7,919 nucleotides of DNA from JBBDWZ01 sp050732575 (GTDB lineage: Bacteria; Gemmatimonadota; Gemmatimonadetes; Longimicrobiales; RSA9): the NCBI GenBank assembly GCA_050732575.1, contig JBOHRF010000236.1, positions 1 to 7,919 on the forward strand, read 5' to 3'. Below, piece by piece: positions 5,754-7,919 of the stretch. Each line of letters begins with the position of its first letter. The first letter of the stretch is position 1. The notes under the pieces are model-generated. The model worked only from the letters and a program-made list of their open reading frames with translations, did not search any database and was not told the DNA's origin. Position numbers and translations under genes: made by a program.

Positions 5754-6719
5754 TCACCCTTCCAGCTTCACTCGGTCAACCAGCGAAGCCCATTTCCTGA
5801 CGTCTCTTTCGATGCGCGCGCGGAAGGCTTCGCTGTTACTCGGGACGACAATACTGCCCGTGCCCTCCAATGCGGTTTGCACGCTCTCTACGGCGATTGT
5901 TGCCTGGACGTCGGAGGAAAGCTTCCGGACCCGCTCAGCAGGCGTCGCGGCGGGGACGGCCAAGCCGAGCCAGGAATTGACTTCATAGTCCGGAACCACT
6001 TGCGCTACCGGCACAACGTCGGGCAGGCTCGCAAGAGCCGATTTGGATGTGGTCGCAATCGCCCGCACTTTTCCGCTGCGGATCAGCGGCAGCGACACTG
6101 AAGGCGTGGCGATCAGAAAATCGACCCGAGCGCCCAAGAGGTCGGTGAAGGCGTTGCCCTTGTACGGAATGTGCTGCAACTCGATGCCCGTTTGCTTTTG
6201 CAGCAGTTCGGCGGCGAGGCTGTGGGTTGTTCCCACCCCTGGGGTGCCGAAAGAGACACGTCCCGGCTGGCCTTTCGCCGCAGCCATCAGATCTCCGAGC
6301 GACTTGATGGGTGACCCCGCGCGGACGCAGAACAGGAACGGAAATTCGATGACGGAGGATACGAAGGAAAAGTCCTCCAGAAGCTTGTATTGAACCTTGC
6401 GGTCGAGTGCCGCTACCACGGCGTCTCCCGCAGTCAACATCAGCATCGTGTACCCATCTCCGGGCAGACCCGCCACGTAACGTGTCGCAATCCGGCCGGC
6501 CGCCCCCGGTTTCGGCTCCACGATCACGGGCAGACCGATTCGCTCCCCAAGCGCGGGGCTGATGATGCGGGAAATAGTGTCGGGGTTCGTACCGGCGTCG
6601 TAGCCGTGCACGATTCGAACGGGGTGCGTCGGCCAGGCTTGCGCCAATGCTTGGACGGCTGGAAAAGGCAAGGCCGAGAGAGCTGCCATACGAATCACGT
6701 TGCGTCGATTCAATTTCAT
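5754..6719 (-). CDS. Bug/TctC-family substrate-binding protein with Tat-like signal and unusual ligand loop
   Basis: This is a second periplasmic binding protein of the tripartite tricarboxylate transporter family, 321 residues. ATG 6719 is preferred over an in-frame TTG at 6731 because GGAG (6727-6730) is spaced six bases from it. The N-terminus has a twin arginine (NRRNVIR, 4-10) followed by a hydrophobic stretch to ALAQA (24-28), so export could be by Tat or Sec. Family signatures are VIVEPKPGAAGRIATRYVAG (65-84), FGTPGVGTTHSLAAELL (157-173), IPYKGNAFTDLLGARVDF (184-201) and SLPDVVPVAQ (231-240). The first ligand loop reads VHGYDAGTNPD (37-47) instead of the usual P-(F/Y)-x-x-GG-x-x-D, implying a different ligand from the first Bug protein. 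It follows the DUF3237 gene by 12 nt and was probably co-transcribed with it. No membrane transporter subunit is nearby. Confidence 0.93.
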   Translation of the reverse strand: MKLNRRNVIRMAALSALPFPAVQALAQAWPTHPVRIVHGYDAGTNPDTISRIISPALGERIGLPVIVEPKPGAAGRIATRYVAGLPGDGYTMLMLTAGDAVVAALDRKVQYKLLEDFSFVSSVIEFPFLFCVRAGSPIKSLGDLMAAAKGQPGRVSFGTPGVGTTHSLAAELLQKQTGIELQHIPYKGNAFTDLLGARVDFLIATPSVSLPLIRSGKVRAIATTSKSALASLPDVVPVAQVVPDYEVNSWLGLAVPAATPAERVRKLSSDVQATIAVESVQTALEGTGSIVVPSNSEAFRARIERDVRKWASLVDRVKLEG

Positions 6720-6731
6720 CGGTTGCTCCAA

Positions 6732-7181
6732 TCACTTGATTGCCCAGGCAGTCAGCTCGACACGTCGGGCCTTGCGTTGCGCCGTCGCCACCGCAATGGT
6801 CTTGTTGAGAAAAGCCAGATCAGAGGCGCCGGTTTCGAATCGCATGATGCTGCGGAAAAAATAGCTGGACGGGTCCACATCCTCTCCGCGTGCCAGCCTC
6901 TCCATCACCTCGGGAGGACCATGGCGCAGCCCCTGACTGAGGACATGCACAAGCCCCCCGCGCTCTTCGCGCAGCGCGTACCGTGCGTCGAGCTCCAGAA
7001 CGCCATCCTTGCGCAGCATCTGCCAGTCGGCACCTGGAACTACCATTCCCTTCATGCGCGGTCCCTCGAACGTGCCACCGAGGATGTCCACCCTACGGCG
7101 CTCTCCGAGCGGGCCGGGCCCCATGGAGATGAGCTCTCCGACATCGACGCTCAGCGCGCAAAGAAATTCGGATTCAATCAT
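6732..7181 (-). CDS. DUF3237-family protein
   Basis: This is a small soluble protein of 149 residues matching the DUF3237 (UPF0311) family, whose biochemical role is not established. Characteristic stretches are GGTFEGPRMKGMVVPGADW (36-54), LELDARYALREERG (62-75), YFFRSIMRFETG (107-118) and FLNKTIAVATAQR (125-137). The start at 7181 is chosen because AAGGAAGG sits five bases upstream; the in-frame GTG at 7187 would place that site too close. The second Bug gene begins 12 nt beyond its stop, so the two are almost certainly one transcript and may act on the same compound. DUF3237 genes often lie in catabolic clusters of Proteobacteria (general impression). The 158 bp between it and the cupin hold no clear terminator or promoter. 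Confidence 0.9.
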   Translation of the reverse strand: MIESEFLCALSVDVGELISMGPGPLGERRRVDILGGTFEGPRMKGMVVPGADWQMLRKDGVLELDARYALREERGGLVHVLSQGLRHGPPEVMERLARGEDVDPSSYFFRSIMRFETGASDLAFLNKTIAVATAQRKARRVELTAWAIK

Positions 7182-7339
7182 CTGCACCTTCCTTCAACGA
7201 GGGATGGCTTCAAGAAGCAGCCGCCGACGGCAGCCGGACGGGCACGACGAGAGAGCGACTTTCATCGCGGAGAATGCACACATGGGATCCCTAGATCGGC
7301 AGTAAAGAGGCCTGTTTGTTCGGGATTTACCGGAACCGC

Positions 7340-7741
7340 TCATTGCTGTTTCGCAACGGGCGCGGCGAGGAAGACTGCCGGGGCGTTGCTCCGATTGGCG
7401 AGCCCGTGGCTGATGTCCCTCGTAAGCAACAGCACGTCACCCGTGCCGTGATCCGATGTGACCCCGTTCCGCACTTCGGTCAGTTGGCCTTGCAGGACAT
7501 AGATGATTTCCGGTCGAGCCGTGTGAGGATCCACCGGCAAGGAAGCACCGGGGGCAACCGGCACGTAATTCATCTCCAGTGCGTGAGTCGGCAAACCGAG
7601 TTGCGGACCCAGTTTGATCGTGCCCAGCACTTTGACGTCGAAGCCTGCTGCCAGGCTCTGGGCCATCGAGGCACTCGCACATACCAGCACCAGAGGAAAT
7701 AGGGCTCGTCTGGTAGACAATAGCAGCAGTACCGTGTTCAT
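7340..7741 (-). CDS. Secreted small cupin-domain protein
   Basis: This is a 133-residue protein with an N-terminal signal peptide (about 1-32: charged start, hydrophobic LFPLVLVCASASMA, then QSLAAGF) and a single cupin barrel. Cupin motif 1 is seen at DPHTARPEIIYVLQGQ (71-86), with His73 and Glu78 as metal ligands; the first histidine of the usual HxH is Asp71. Motif 2 is GDVLLLTRDISHGLANRS (101-118), with His112 and the family asparagine Asn116. ATG 7741 is used because GGAG lies six bases upstream; the longer frame to 7816 has no support. Being exported, it probably acts in the periplasm, as a small oxygenase/isomerase-like enzyme or a binding protein. It is the first leftward gene and faces the regulatory region at the right edge. 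Confidence 0.86.
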   Translation of the reverse strand: MNTVLLLLSTRRALFPLVLVCASASMAQSLAAGFDVKVLGTIKLGPQLGLPTHALEMNYVPVAPGASLPVDPHTARPEIIYVLQGQLTEVRNGVTSDHGTGDVLLLTRDISHGLANRSNAPAVFLAAPVAKQQ

Positions 7742-7808
7742 GTCAGTCTCCAGTCTGGTAGTTTTGCGGGATTTGAAGATGGCGGTGCGGACTCTAGCGG
7801 TACCTTCG

Positions 7809-7827
7809 CAATTCATGCGTTGAATTG
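7809..7827. promoter_or_regulatory. Perfect 7-bp inverted repeat, candidate operator of the cupin operon
   Basis: CAATTCA (7809-7815) and TGAATTG (7821-7827) flank TGCGT. The dyad lies 68-86 bp upstream of the cupin start. T7812 and A7824 fit T-N11-A, like the dyad at 708-722, and the two 15-bp cores share CA and GTTG at the same positions. Binding by a LysR- or GntR-type regulator is plausible but not shown. Confidence 0.42.
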
Positions 7828-7870
7828 ATGCCGTACATGCGCTGGAGGGCCCGTGGGCGTTGATTTTCGT

Positions 7871-7898
7871 TTGATTTGTTGATCCTTTGTGCTATACA
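7871..7898 (+). promoter_or_regulatory. Possible rightward promoter leading out of the window
   Basis: TTGATT (7871-7876) and TATACA (7893-7898) are 16 bp apart, with four of six matches to each consensus hexamer. The region is visibly more AT-rich than the genes. It would drive a divergent gene beginning beyond 7919. Three TTGAT copies (from 7860, 7871 and 7879) make the exact -35 uncertain. Confidence 0.28.
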
Positions 7899-7914
7899 TG
7901 AAGGAACATGCATA
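7893..7914. promoter_or_regulatory. Imperfect dyad TATACATG-N6-CATGCATA overlapping a putative -10
   Basis: The 8-bp arms pair at seven of eight positions around AAGGAA. The left arm overlaps the putative -10 of a rightward promoter, the arrangement expected for a repressor site or for autoregulation by a divergent regulator gene. The window ends five bases later, so the gene it might control is not visible. Confidence 0.38.
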
Positions 7915-7919
7915 TATTC

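Noticed and set aside
7194..7283. Leftward 29-codon frame just before the DUF3237 gene
   Set aside because: Its stop lies close to the next ribosome site, as in a leader peptide, but codon third positions are not biased, there is no recognisable sequence, and only a poor AGGGA precedes the start.
1..7919. CRISPR array, tRNA, rRNA or riboswitch
   Set aside because: No regularly spaced repeats, tRNA-like cloverleaf, rRNA segment or known riboswitch core was seen on either strand.

Overview
The window looks like accessory catabolic DNA from a GC-rich betaproteobacterium of the order Burkholderiales (Bordetella, Achromobacter, Variovorax or a relative). The pointers are two Bug/TctC-type periplasmic binding proteins, a PF06684 protein of the kind known from Bordetella, strong G/C preference at codon third positions, and tightly packed catabolic operons. 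The genus is inferred, not shown.

Left end (1-796). A flavin reductase-like gene reads leftwards from 602. It follows its family up to about residue 165 and then loses it, and the last bases also fit the 3' end of a rightward gene that enters from outside the window. A divergent control region (603-796) follows, with a possible operator dyad and a possible sigma70 promoter.

Rightward operon (797-4490). There are five closely spaced genes: a Bug solute-binding protein, a RidA-family protein, a COG3618 (LigI-like) amidohydrolase, and two FAH-fold proteins matching the N- and C-terminal halves of HpaG, the homoprotocatechuate-pathway decarboxylase/isomerase. The last three genes are joined by ATGA start/stop overlaps. 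Together they look like the lower part of a meta-cleavage pathway, with uptake or sensing by the Bug protein, hydrolysis of a lactone or ring product, imine/enamine removal, and decarboxylation/isomerisation. The ring-cleaving dioxygenase, dehydrogenase, hydratase and aldolase are not in the window.

Junction (4487-5753). A broken IS5-family transposase runs leftwards into the very stop codon of the hpaG2-like gene. The next intact gene, a PF06684 'amino acid synthesis' protein (4970-5548, minus), has a second apparent transposase fragment (IS701-like) on its other side. The PF06684 gene therefore sits between two insertion-sequence relics, and the two operons meet at a scarred junction.

Leftward gene group (5754-7741). 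Reading right to left, these are a secreted small cupin, a DUF3237 protein and a second Bug protein with an unusual ligand loop, with the PF06684 gene beyond the relic. The function of this group is unknown. The right edge (7742-7919) is AT-rich and holds two inverted repeats and a possible rightward promoter, suggesting that a divergent gene, perhaps a regulator, lies just outside.
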